7,527 nucleotides of DNA from Lachnospiraceae bacterium (GTDB lineage Bacteria; Bacillota; Clostridia; Lachnospirales; Lachnospiraceae): the NCBI GenBank assembly GCA_017477005.1, contig JAFUXY010000395.1:1-7527 (forward strand), written 5' to 3'. Shown piece after piece: positions 1 through 5,829 of this stretch. The notes under the pieces were generated by a model that saw only the letters and a program-made list of their open reading frames with translations, ran no database searches and had not been told where the DNA came from. The position numbers and the translations under genes were made by a program. Numbering within the stretch: position 1 is the first letter of the stretch; every line of letters starts with the position of its first letter.

Positions 1-1
1 C

Positions 2-1393
2 TATGCCAGCGACCCCTATCGGATCAACAACGACGCCGGGTCAAACGCCAACTACACGCAGACCGGGTATCAGACCCAGTCCGACACCAACGGCCAGCAG
101 GCTGCATGGGACTACGCTTCGTATGGTTCGGATGCGCCAAAAACGACGACCAAGAAGTCCTCTGGAATGGGCAGCAAGCTCGGAAAAGCCGTGGCGCTTG
201 GCCTCGCGTTCGGTCTTGCGGGCGGCGTGGCCTTCACTGGCGTTTCCCAGGTATCCAATCGCCTGACCGCAAATACTGCGCAAGAAGAGATTGCAAAACC
301 GCAGGAGACGACTCCGGCTGCTTCCTCCGATGCCGGGAGCAATACGATCGGCAATACGGCTGTCTCAAACGCCACCACCGTCAACGACGTTTCGGACATT
401 GCCCAAAATGTGATGCCTTCCATCGTCCAGGTTTCCGTGATGACCGTCACAGAATACCGCAACTGGTTCGGCCAGGTGGGTGAATACGAAAGCGAAGGCG
501 CGGGCAGCGGCATAATCATTGACCAGGACGATGATTACCTCTATATCGCGACCAACAACCATGTGGTGAGCGGCGCAAAGGAGCTCACGATTACCTTCAA
601 CAACGACGAGGCGGTTGAGGCGGAAATCCTTGGAACGGACTCGCGGACAGATTTGGCGGTTGTCAAAGTCAAGTTGAAGGACATTCCGAAGGAAACGATG
701 GATCACATCAAGGTGGCGACTGTCGGAAGCTCCGAAAATCTGGAGGTTGGTTCTTCCGTAGTGGTAATCGGCAACGCGCTTGGTTATGGGCAGTCTGTGA
801 CGACGGGCGTGATCTCCGCTCTCGAGCGCGACGTAGAGCTGATGAGCGACGACGGCACGCCGATCTCCAACCGGCTGATCCAGACAGACGCAGCTGTGAA
901 CCCCGGCAATTCCGGCGGAGCGCTTTTGAATATGAATGGAGAGGTAATCGGCGTCGTTTCGGCGAAATACGCAGACACGGAAGTCGAGGGTATGGGTTAC
1001 GCTATTCCGATTTCGGATGCGTCGGAGATTATTACCGGCTTGATCAAGGGCGAGGACGTTTCCGCAGCAGCGAAGGGCAATGGAGCCTATCTTGGCATAG
1101 CAGGCGTGGATGTGAATGAGCAGACCGCCAGACAGTACAATATGCCGACCGGCGTGTATGTTTCGCAGGCCGTGGAAGGCAAGGGTGCAGAGGCCGCCGG
1201 TATCCAAAAAGGCGATGTGATTACGAAGTTCAATGAGAAAAAGATTTCCTCGATGCGTGATATCCAGGACGCTTTGGCGGAATGTATGCCGGGCGATACC
1301 GTGAAGATTACGATCCAACGCGAAGGGATCATGGGCTATACGGAAATGGAAGCAGATGTAGAACTTTCGACAGCGCCGGAGGACAAAGAATAA
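2..1393 (+). CDS. htrA: HtrA/DegP-like membrane-anchored serine protease with PDZ domain (5' partial)
   Basis: Trypsin-like protease of the HtrA family, which degrades or refolds damaged proteins outside the membrane. The frame is open from base 2, so the true start lies upstream; the ATG at 167 is internal, because the 55 codons before it read as a plausible Asn/Gln/Tyr/Thr-rich polar tail ending in a Lys-rich stretch. One membrane helix follows (about 188-244), then a Ser/Thr/Ala-rich linker. The catalytic triad is complete: His in NNHVVSG (codon 560-562), Asp in TDLAVV (650-652) and Ser in GNSGGAL (911-913). A C-terminal PDZ domain (about 1084-1332) contains AYLGI and AAGIQKGDVI. A cytoplasmic tail, one helix and an external protease-PDZ module is the usual Firmicutes HtrA layout. 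The stop codon overlaps the next start (TAATG), and a GGAGG at 1378-1382 inside this gene serves that start. The protease identity is clear; its substrates are unknown. Confidence 0.94.
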   Translation, partial: YASDPYRINNDAGSNANYTQTGYQTQSDTNGQQAAWDYASYGSDAPKTTTKKSSGMGSKLGKAVALGLAFGLAGGVAFTGVSQVSNRLTANTAQEEIAKPQETTPAASSDAGSNTIGNTAVSNATTVNDVSDIAQNVMPSIVQVSVMTVTEYRNWFGQVGEYESEGAGSGIIIDQDDDYLYIATNNHVVSGAKELTITFNNDEAVEAEILGTDSRTDLAVVKVKLKDIPKETMDHIKVATVGSSENLEVGSSVVVIGNALGYGQSVTTGVISALERDVELMSDDGTPISNRLIQTDAAVNPGNSGGALLNMNGEVIGVVSAKYADTEVEGMGYAIPISDASEIITGLIKGEDVSAAAKGNGAYLGIAGVDVNEQTARQYNMPTGVYVSQAVEGKGAEAAGIQKGDVITKFNEKKISSMRDIQDALAECMPGDTVKITIQREGIMGYTEMEADVELSTAPEDKE

Positions 1394-2124
1394 TGAAAAA
1401 GCAACTCTCTTTTATAACCTGTATCTTGTTGACTCTTATCCTATCCGCTTCGGCATTCGGGGGGCAGTCCCTGGATGCCGAAGCTGCTGCAAAGGTGAAA
1501 TACAGCTATACGAAGATCGATGATTCAAGGGTGCTTCCCGGCGGGAGATTTGACAATTATTTCAAATACCCCAAACTCAAAGGATAAAGCAAAGCTGTCC
1601 AAAGGATCAACAATCAGTTGAAAAAACAGGGTCAGTCTTTTGTCAAAATTGAAGCCGGTTATTCGATGGCAGAAATCGAAGAAACCATCCGTAATGATTA
1701 CGAAAACCGCCATACCTACTGCGAATATTTCAACACAGTAGACGGAAAAGCGGCCTACAACGACGGCGATATTTTCAGCATCCAATTCAAGTCGGCATGG
1801 TTCCTTGGCGGGGTTTCAAACTACAACACGTATGGAGCCACGTTTGACGTTGAAACCGGGAAAAAGCTCAATCTGATGGACGTTGTTTCGGATGATTTTT
1901 CGGATTTCTCGGATCTCCAGCGGGTGATTTATTACCGTTTGGAATCCCAATACGGTTCCGAAGTCGCGCAGGCTTTTGATGAAAAATACAGCACGGAAAA
2001 AGCGTTGAAAAAGGTCAATTTTTATGTCAATGAAAAGGGAAAAGTTATCGTTTGTTTCCAGACCTATGAGCTAAGTTATGGCGCGGCTGGCTGCCTCACC
2101 GTCACGCTTCCATCGAGGTTTTGA
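1393..2124 (+). pseudogene. Secreted DUF3298/RsiV-like protein interrupted by an in-frame TAA
   Basis: The ATG at 1393 overlaps the htrA stop and has GGAGG 10 nt upstream. The N-terminus is a signal peptide (MKKQLSF, a hydrophobic core to about codon 22, possible cleavage near AEAAA). The mature part begins with KYSYTKIDD and a YPKLKG motif. It then meets TAA at 1585-1587. The same frame stays open afterwards to TGA at 2122-2124, beginning SKAVQRINNQL and continuing through GATFDVETGKKLNLMDVV and ELSYGAAGCLTVTLP. These are the hallmarks of the DUF4163/DUF3298 module found in RsiV-like anti-sigma factors and PdaC-type deacetylases. YPKLKG and the following INNQL normally sit on one beta-alpha unit, so the stop splits a single domain. 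A TTG at 1618 could start a fragment, but it would lack the signal peptide. The gene is probably inactivated by a point mutation or hit by a sequence error; readthrough is less likely. There is no membrane helix or deacetylase domain, so its function is open. Confidence 0.8.
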
Positions 2125-2160
2125 GGGATTGGGTGGGAACACTTCTATCAGCGCTTTCCT

Positions 2161-2203
2161 AAAGGCGTATCTGTTCGGTCAATGGAACAGGTACGCCTTT
2201 TTT
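2161..2203 (+). terminator. Strong intrinsic terminator after the htrA unit
   Basis: AAAGGCGTA (2161-2169) pairs with TACGCCTTT (2192-2200), and CTGTTC (2171-2176) pairs with GAACAG (2185-2190). A T-G wobble joins the two helices into one 16-bp stem with an 8-nt loop. The 3' arm runs into six T residues (2198-2203). It lies 36 nt after the stop of the DUF3298 gene and should end the htrA transcript. The A-rich left arm means it could also work on the opposite strand. Confidence 0.9.
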
Positions 2204-2225
2204 GCATGGCGGGGCGACATACCTC

Positions 2226-2285
2226 CACGGAAATCAATTTTCAAAAAAAGTGGACATACCTTGGTGATGAAAATTGGTTTCCGTG
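2226..2285. repeat. 17-bp near-perfect inverted repeat with a 26-nt spacer
   Basis: The left arm at 2226-2242 (CACGGAAATCAATTTTC) pairs with the right arm at 2269-2285 (GAAAATTGGTTTCCGTG). The only imperfect position is a T facing G, which is a wobble pair in RNA. No T-run follows, so this is not a standard terminator. The 9-bp sequence GACATACCT occurs just outside the left arm (2216-2224) and again inside the spacer (2253-2261). The element lies between a terminator and the promoter of the next gene. It could be an operator-like site, a leftover small mobile element or an RNA hairpin; the sequence does not say which. Confidence 0.6.
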
Positions 2286-2303
2286 ATAGACTCCCGAGGA
2301 AAG

Positions 2304-2332
2304 TTGACAAAGCTCCGAAAAGAAGGTAGATT
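2304..2332 (+). promoter_or_regulatory. Sigma-70/SigA-type promoter for the BIG2 surface-protein gene
   Basis: A perfect -35 box TTGACA (2304-2309) is followed by a 17-bp spacer and a -10-like TAGATT (2327-2332, 4 of 6 consensus bases). Transcription would start near 2339, shortly before the ribosome binding site AGGAAGG (2344-2350) and the ATG at 2359. The preceding terminator makes an independent promoter necessary here. Confidence 0.55.
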
Positions 2333-2358
2333 ATTGTCAAAAAAGGAAGGCATGATAG

Positions 2359-2685
2359 ATGAAAAGCAGGAAGAGCAGAATGTTGGTGTCGGCTTTGACA
2401 GCGGCTTTGGTATTGACAGGGACGTGCCAAGTGCCGGTGTGGGAAGCCTACGCGGTAGAGGAAATCGAAACGGACGATGCAGGCGTACAAGAGGCCGAAT
2501 CGTATTTGGACGAAGGGGAGGAAGTTGAGGGAGAGTCCGAAACGGACAATCGGATCGAAAACGTGGAAGAGACGGATATAGATGCTTCAAGTGAAGAAGT
2601 TTTGGAAAATGATGCTGCGGAGGAGTTTCTAGAGGTTGCGGCGGAGGAATATTCAGAAAGTGACGTGGAGGAATCTGCAGTGTAG
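2359..2685 (+). CDS. N-terminal part of a secreted surface protein: signal peptide plus acidic region (likely frameshifted)
   Basis: The ATG at 2359 follows AGGAAGG with an 8-nt gap; the nearer ATG at 2353 runs straight into a stop. Residues 1-32 form a signal peptide: basic MKSRKSR, a hydrophobic core, and a likely cleavage after AYA. The rest, about 75 residues, is very rich in Glu, Asp and Ser with no recognisable fold. It resembles the acidic spacers that follow signal peptides in Clostridia surface proteins. The frame ends at TAG (2683-2685), just before a short stretch in another frame (2682-2733, containing YANNATRVSFGKNTK) that would lead naturally into the BIG2 domains at 2735. I therefore read this as the first part of one surface-protein gene spanning 2359-3211, split by two single-base losses. 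It could instead be a real 108-residue secreted acidic protein, but that is less convincing. Confidence 0.6.
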   Translation: MKSRKSRMLVSALTAALVLTGTCQVPVWEAYAVEEIETDDAGVQEAESYLDEGEEVEGESETDNRIENVEETDIDASSEEVLENDAAEEFLEVAAEEYSESDVEESAV

Positions 2686-2734
2686 GCTACGCCAATAATG
2701 CGACAAGGGTATCCTTTGGAAAGAATACAAAAGG

Positions 2735-3211
2735 TTGAACATGGAAAGCGCCAGTGTCGCAGTAGGAAAGAGTTTTACATTGAAAGCGACGGTTCTCCCT
2801 GCTTCCGCCGCTAGTTCAGTTTCGTGGAAATCCAGTAATGCCAATATAGCCTCTGTGTCGCAAAAAGGAGTCGTCAAAGCGAAAAAGGCGGGTAGCGCGA
2901 CGATTACTGTTGCTTCCAAAGACGGAAAAAAGAAAGCCGTTTGCAAAATAACAGTCAAGGTTCCCGTGAAGAGTGTCAAGCTGAACAAGAGCAAGGCCAC
3001 CATCCGGCAAGGGGAATCGCTTTCATTGAAGGCCACGATTTCACCATCTACTGAGACCACGAAGACGGTTTCGTGGAAGTCGAGTGATGCAAAGATCGCC
3101 TCTGTGTCGAAAACAGGGGTCGTCAAGGGAAAGAAAGCAGGGAGCGTGACAATCAAAGCGGTGACGATGGACGGAAAGAAAACAGCGTCCTGTAGTGTAA
3201 AGGTGAGGTGA
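2735..3211 (+). CDS. Two BIG2 (bacterial Ig-like) domains, C-terminal part of a surface protein
   Basis: The frame contains two tandem BIG2 domains. The first (about 2738-2963) has VAVGKSFTLKATVLP, VSWKSSNANIASVS and GVVKAKKAGSATITV. The second (about 2964-3211) has the matching LSLKATISP, VSWKSSDAKIASVS and GVVKGKKAGSVTIKA. BIG2 domains are beta-sandwich modules of surface and adhesion proteins. This part has no signal peptide, and the only starts are TTG 2735 or ATG 2741 at the edge of the domain, without a clear ribosome binding site. It therefore should not be exported by itself. The export signal is in the preceding frame (2359-2685). Adding one A to the run at 2729-2732 would join TKRLNM in phase to the upstream 2682-2733 segment. 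No sortase motif or transmembrane anchor follows, so the complete protein would be about 285 residues and probably secreted. The domain call is firm; the gene's integrity is doubtful. Confidence 0.75.
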   Translation: MNMESASVAVGKSFTLKATVLPASAASSVSWKSSNANIASVSQKGVVKAKKAGSATITVASKDGKKKAVCKITVKVPVKSVKLNKSKATIRQGESLSLKATISPSTETTKTVSWKSSDAKIASVSKTGVVKGKKAGSVTIKAVTMDGKKTASCSVKVR

Positions 3212-3249
3212 TTTTCGGTTTGGATATTTTTGGCAAAAAAAATCACCTC
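3205..3249 (+). repeat. 11-bp inverted repeat overlapping the BIG2 stop codon
   Basis: GAGGTGATTTT (3205-3215) is the exact reverse complement of AAAATCACCTC (3239-3249), with a 23-nt spacer. The left arm includes the TGA stop of the BIG2 frame (3209-3211). The hairpin is well placed to end or protect the BIG2 transcript, but no T-run follows the right arm, so it is not a canonical intrinsic terminator. Confidence 0.5.
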
Positions 3250-3269
3250 GAAATTAGGGGTGAAAAAAG

Positions 3270-3623
3270 ATGTACAACATAAAAAGTGTAATATCGGGGG
3301 CTTATGAGTTTCCGAGTATGCTCTATATGTTAAAGGAGGAAGAAACGATGTGTGATGCATTGAGAGAGTTGATGAAGCCTGAAATTGAGCAGGAAATGAG
3401 GGAAGCGAAAGCGAAAGGCAGGGCAGAAGGGATAGCGAAAGGGATAGCAGAAGGGATAGAAGAAGGGATAGCAGAAGGAAAGGCCAGAAAAGGGGAGGAG
3501 ATGGTGGCGGAGATGCTGAAAGGGAATGAACCGCTAAGCAAGATCGAGAAGTACACAAAGATTGCAGCGGAGAGGATAGCAGAGATCGCAAATTCGATTG
3601 GAGTGACGCCCGTGGCGGGGTGA
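3270..3623 (+). CDS. Small helical protein resembling the C-terminal tail of Rpn/PD-(D/E)XK transposase-like nucleases (probable remnant)
   Basis: A 117-residue, Glu/Lys/Ala-rich, mostly helical protein. The segment MCDALRELMKPEIEQEM followed by repeated GIAKGIAE units, then a short helical end (LSKIEKYTKIAAERIAEI), resembles the tail of Rpn-family recombination-promoting nucleases (PD-(D/E)XK fold), which are usually about 300 residues. The nuclease core is absent: the frame upstream is closed by TGA at 3261-3263 and no catalytic motif is visible. It is best read as a truncated relic or a stand-alone tail. Two starts are possible: ATG 3270 behind a weak GGGGTG, or ATG 3348 behind a strong AAGGAGG (3333-3339, 8-nt gap). 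The second would give a 91-residue protein starting MCDALREL, close to the conserved boundary. Rpn family membership is inferred from the tail only. Confidence 0.55.
   Translation: MYNIKSVISGAYEFPSMLYMLKEEETMCDALRELMKPEIEQEMREAKAKGRAEGIAKGIAEGIEEGIAEGKARKGEEMVAEMLKGNEPLSKIEKYTKIAAERIAEIANSIGVTPVAG
3429..3476 (+). repeat. Four tandem 12-bp units coding GIAK/GIAE/GIEE/GIAE
   Basis: The units are GGGATAGCGAAA (3429-3440), GGGATAGCAGAA (3441-3452), GGGATAGAAGAA (3453-3464) and GGGATAGCAGAA (3465-3476). Each codes four residues, so gain or loss of a unit would change protein length without shifting the frame. Related genes of this type usually show a similar Gly-Ile/Lys-Glu repeat in the helical tail. 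Confidence 0.85.
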
Positions 3624-3645
3624 GGGATTACGGCCAATCCCCTTT
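3624..3645 (+). terminator. Weak hairpin just after the 3270-3623 gene, possible terminator
   Basis: GGGATT (3624-3629) pairs with AATCCC (3636-3641) around a 6-nt loop, followed by only CTTTC. The stem is short and the T-run poor, so termination is uncertain. The roughly 100 bases after it, up to the promoter at 3742, show nothing I can identify. Confidence 0.3.
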
Positions 3646-3741
3646 CACATATTCCAAAAACCATAGGAGCATGATGCGGTTGGTTGCCTCACAATTTCTT
3701 TGCATTTTGATTTCCAACCTTTGTCGAAAATCCCAAAAAGA

Positions 3742-3770
3742 TTGAATTTGTGGTGGAGACATGCTATTAT
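3742..3770 (+). promoter_or_regulatory. Promoter for the riboswitch-controlled operon (extended -10)
   Basis: TTGAAT (3742-3747) as -35, a 17-bp spacer, then TGC directly before TATTAT (3765-3770), forming an extended -10. A second -10-like TATAAT overlaps it at 3768-3773 but has a poorer -35 distance. Transcription would begin near 3777, about 40 nt before the first base of the cobalamin aptamer, giving a leader of about 500 nt. Confidence 0.65.
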
Positions 3771-3816
3771 AATGAAGGTTTTTAGAGGATGAAACTGAAA
3801 AACAGAATAAATAAAG

Positions 3817-4058
3817 GATCTGTGTCTTCTTCGGGTCGTGGTGTACGATGCGAAGGGTGAAAAGGGAAGCATGTGGAAATCATGCGCGGTCCCGCCACTG
3901 TGATAAGGGAGCGAAGCCGTTGCTTCTATATGAAAAGTGATGCGAAAATCAGCACTTCTTTTTCATATGGAGCCACTGGAGAAAGCGCTTGCGGGTGCTT
4001 GTTCTGGGAAGGCGGACGGTTTGGTAAAGATCTTTGAGCCAGGAGACCTGCACAGATT
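3817..4058 (+). promoter_or_regulatory. Cobalamin (B12) riboswitch aptamer
   Basis: The leader contains the conserved cobalamin riboswitch blocks in order: AAAAGGGAA (3860-3868), a GCATG/CATGC hairpin, GCGGTCCCGCCACTGTGATA beginning near 3886, GCCACTGG (3972-3979), GGGAAGGCGG (4006-4015) and the B12 box GAGCCAGGAGACCTGC (4036-4051). The closing stem P1 is exact: ATCTGTG (3818-3824) pairs with CACAGAT (4051-4057). A peripheral hairpin at 3928-3968 (ATATGAAA with TTTCATAT) extends one arm. This class binds adenosylcobalamin or related corrinoids and normally lowers expression of downstream transport or synthesis genes when B12 is abundant. It lies upstream of, and co-directional with, the cbiK-type operon starting at 4279. 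Which corrinoid is bound cannot be told from the sequence. Confidence 0.95.
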
Positions 4059-4066
4059 GACATCCC

Positions 4067-4145
4067 GGCAGATAGGGGTGAATAACAGAGGCTGCGAGGC
4101 AAGCCAACATCCTATGTTGGAATTTTCAGAAAACCCTGATCTGCC
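4067..4145 (+). promoter_or_regulatory. Structured expression platform between aptamer and terminators
   Basis: GGCAGATAGGG (4067-4077) pairs with CCCT (4134-4137) and ATCTGCC (4139-4145), with one G bulged, forming an 11-bp helix. Inside it lies a perfect hairpin, CCAACAT-CCT-ATGTTGG (4104-4120). The same GCAGAT strand is also complementary to ATCTGC at 4179-4184, which is the left arm of the first terminator. The element may therefore switch between two partners and act as an antiterminator. The pairings are seen in the sequence; the switching role is inferred. Confidence 0.5.
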
Positions 4146-4175
4146 AACCGACGAGTGATCGGTGGGATATAGTTT

Positions 4176-4206
4176 CGCATCTGCGTACACAGCAGAGCGT
4201 ATTTTT
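4176..4206 (+). terminator. First riboswitch-proximal intrinsic terminator
   Basis: CGCATCTGC (4176-4184) pairs with GCAGAGCG (4192-4199) in eight base pairs with one bulged A, around a 7-nt loop. TATTTTT follows immediately. It lies about 120 nt after the B12 box and before the cbiK-type gene, the expected position for ligand-controlled termination. Confidence 0.65.
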
Positions 4207-4218
4207 GATGGCAAAAAC

Positions 4219-4253
4219 GGGGCCTAAAGGTAGCGATACCTAGGGCTCTTTTT
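4219..4253 (+). terminator. Second intrinsic terminator in the riboswitch leader
   Basis: GGGGCCTA-AA-GGTA (4219-4232) pairs with TACC-TAGG-G-CTCT (4237-4249) around a GCGA tetraloop. An AA bulge and a G bulge interrupt the stem. A run of five T (4249-4253) follows. It ends only 14 nt before the AGGAGG ribosome binding site at 4268-4273. Two terminators in a row suggest tight control, with readthrough of the first caught by the second. Confidence 0.75.
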
Positions 4254-4278
4254 GTTTACTAAAAATCAGGAGGTAGAG

Positions 4279-5829
4279 ATGAAGAAGAAAATGTTGGCGA
4301 TGGCGGGTATGTTGGTTTTGTGTGGATCAGTTTGTTTGCTTTCGGGATGTGGCAGTTCCTCGGGACAGACGGATAATGCGGCCGTTGAAGAGGCGGAGGA
4401 AGATAATGGCAGCACAGGCGACACGGTCGAAGCAGAAGCAGAGGACGAGAGTGGAGAGGATAGTATGACAGACGGAACCGAGGTGGATGAAGCAGCGACC
4501 GATTCAGACGGAGAAAAGATCAGCCAAACGGCAAACGACTCGGATGAGGAGGAACCGGACACCGGCGACGCGGCTTTAGATAACCCGAGAAATGGGGATG
4601 GGATTGGCGAGAAGGAGCTGCTTGTCGCCAGCTTCGGCACCAGTTACAACGACAGTCGTAGGCTGACGATTGGCGCAATCGAGCAGGAGATGGAGGAGTC
4701 CGAACCAGATTTTGATGTCCGCCGTGCGTTCACAAGTCAGATGATTATTGACCATGTGAAGGATCGGGATGGCGTAGAGATTGACAATGTAACAGAGGCG
4801 TTGGATCGAGCGGTAGACAATGGCGTGAAATCTTTAGTGGTAATGCCAACCCATCTGATGGATGGTCTCGAATACCACGATCTGATCCGTGAGCTTGGCG
4901 GGTATGTTGACTCCTTCGAAGGCGTAGCCGTTGGCGCGCCGCTGTTGTCCAAGGATGAGGATTATACGCGAGTGGCCGAGGCGTTGGCCGACGCAACTTC
5001 TTCATTTACAGATGGAAAAACCGCCATCTGCTTTATGGGGCATGGCACGGAGGCGGCGTCCAACGGTGTTTATGAGCGGATGCAGCAGGAGATGGAGTCT
5101 TTGGGACACAAGGACATCTTCATCGGAACGGTGGAGGCAACGCCGACGCTCGAGGATGTATTGAACAAGGTCAAGGAGGGGGATTACACGAAGGTGGTAC
5201 TCCGACCGATGATGGTGGTTGCGGGCGACCATGCCAACAACGATATGGCGGGGGATGATGACGATTCTTGGAAATCGGTATTCGAATCCGAGGGATATGA
5301 GGTGGAATGCGTACTCGAAGGAATCGCCCAGATCCCGGCGATCCGGGAGTTGTATGCCGACCATGCAAAGGCGGCGATCGAAACGCTTTCGACCGAAACG
5401 GAAGGCTTGGCTGGAAATTTCCGCGAGGTGGAGGCAGCGGCCAAAGCGTCAGATGAAGCGGCGGAAAAGGAGGCTATGGCAAATGCCAAATCACCTGAGG
5501 AATTGGCATTATCCGATGGAACGTACGAAGTTGAAGTAGAGCTGTCGGGCGGCTCGGGACGCAGTTCCGTTTCGTCTCCTGCGGAGATGTCTGTTGAAAA
5601 CGGGACTGTAATCGCCCGGATTGAATGGAGCAGCGAGTATTACGATTATATGAAGATCGATGAGGAGAAATACTTGCCGGTGAATACGGAGGGAAATTCA
5701 GTATTCGAAATTCCGGTGTCGGTGTTTGACGCGCCGATGGATGTAGTGGCGGATACGACGGCGATGAGCCAGCCCCACGAAGTAGATTATCAATTGACCT
5801 TTGCTTCGGAGTCGATTCGTGAAAAATGA
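4279..5829 (+). CDS. cbiK: Exported CbiK-type cobaltochelatase lipoprotein with extra C-terminal beta domain
   Basis: ATG 4279 follows AGGAGG (4268-4273) by 5 nt; the earlier ATG at 4252 lies in the terminator T-run and is rejected. Residues 1-24 are a lipoprotein signal ending in the lipobox LSGC (Cys24). An acidic linker of about 85 residues follows. Residues 112 to about 372 match CbiK, the anaerobic sirohydrochlorin cobaltochelatase: ELLVASFGTSY, PTHLMDGLEYHD, MGHGTE, TVEATP and VVAGDHANND. The metal ligands expected from CbiK structures are present as His255, Glu286 and His318, spaced as in the periplasmic Desulfovibrio enzyme. Residues about 408-512 form an added beta-rich domain (LSDGTYEVEVELSGGSGR, EIPVSVFDAP) whose pattern recalls NEAT-like heme-binding domains; that resemblance is tentative. 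Being surface-anchored, the protein more likely handles cobalt, heme or corrinoid outside the cell than in cytoplasmic B12 synthesis. It is the first gene after the B12 riboswitch. The frame continues open after its TGA into the next gene. Confidence 0.9.
   Translation: MKKKMLAMAGMLVLCGSVCLLSGCGSSSGQTDNAAVEEAEEDNGSTGDTVEAEAEDESGEDSMTDGTEVDEAATDSDGEKISQTANDSDEEEPDTGDAALDNPRNGDGIGEKELLVASFGTSYNDSRRLTIGAIEQEMEESEPDFDVRRAFTSQMIIDHVKDRDGVEIDNVTEALDRAVDNGVKSLVVMPTHLMDGLEYHDLIRELGGYVDSFEGVAVGAPLLSKDEDYTRVAEALADATSSFTDGKTAICFMGHGTEAASNGVYERMQQEMESLGHKDIFIGTVEATPTLEDVLNKVKEGDYTKVVLRPMMVVAGDHANNDMAGDDDDSWKSVFESEGYEVECVLEGIAQIPAIRELYADHAKAAIETLSTETEGLAGNFREVEAAAKASDEAAEKEAMANAKSPEELALSDGTYEVEVELSGGSGRSSVSSPAEMSVENGTVIARIEWSSEYYDYMKIDEEKYLPVNTEGNSVFEIPVSVFDAPMDVVADTTAMSQPHEVDYQLTFASESIREK

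Noticed and set aside
365..1318. 317-codon open frame on the - strand opposite htrA
   Set aside because: It is antisense to a protease gene with an intact catalytic triad and shows no recognisable domain or ribosome binding site; it is a shadow frame.
2078..2329. 83-codon + strand frame running through the terminator
   Set aside because: It overlaps the end of the DUF3298 gene in another frame and spans a strong terminator and inverted repeat; no start signal or domain.
3429..3476. Possible CRISPR array
   Set aside because: The repeats are 12 bp, directly adjacent, in frame and without spacers, so this is a coding tandem repeat.
2653..3591. 312-codon open frame on the - strand across the BIG2 and Rpn-like genes
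   Set aside because: The Ser/Leu/Pro-rich product is the complement of Lys/Glu/Gly-rich repeats on the + strand, with no motif of its own.
3645..3872. 75-codon - strand frame ahead of the riboswitch
   Set aside because: It overlaps the promoter and the first conserved block of the cobalamin aptamer on the other strand, and has no recognisable features.
3937..4158. 73-codon + strand frame inside the B12 leader
   Set aside because: It lies within the aptamer and expression platform; the sequence is explained by RNA structure, not coding.
5827..5829. TGA read as selenocysteine or tryptophan to make a continuous fusion
   Set aside because: No selenocysteine insertion hairpin is evident after the codon, other TGA codons in the window act as normal stops, and nearby indels explain the interruption better.
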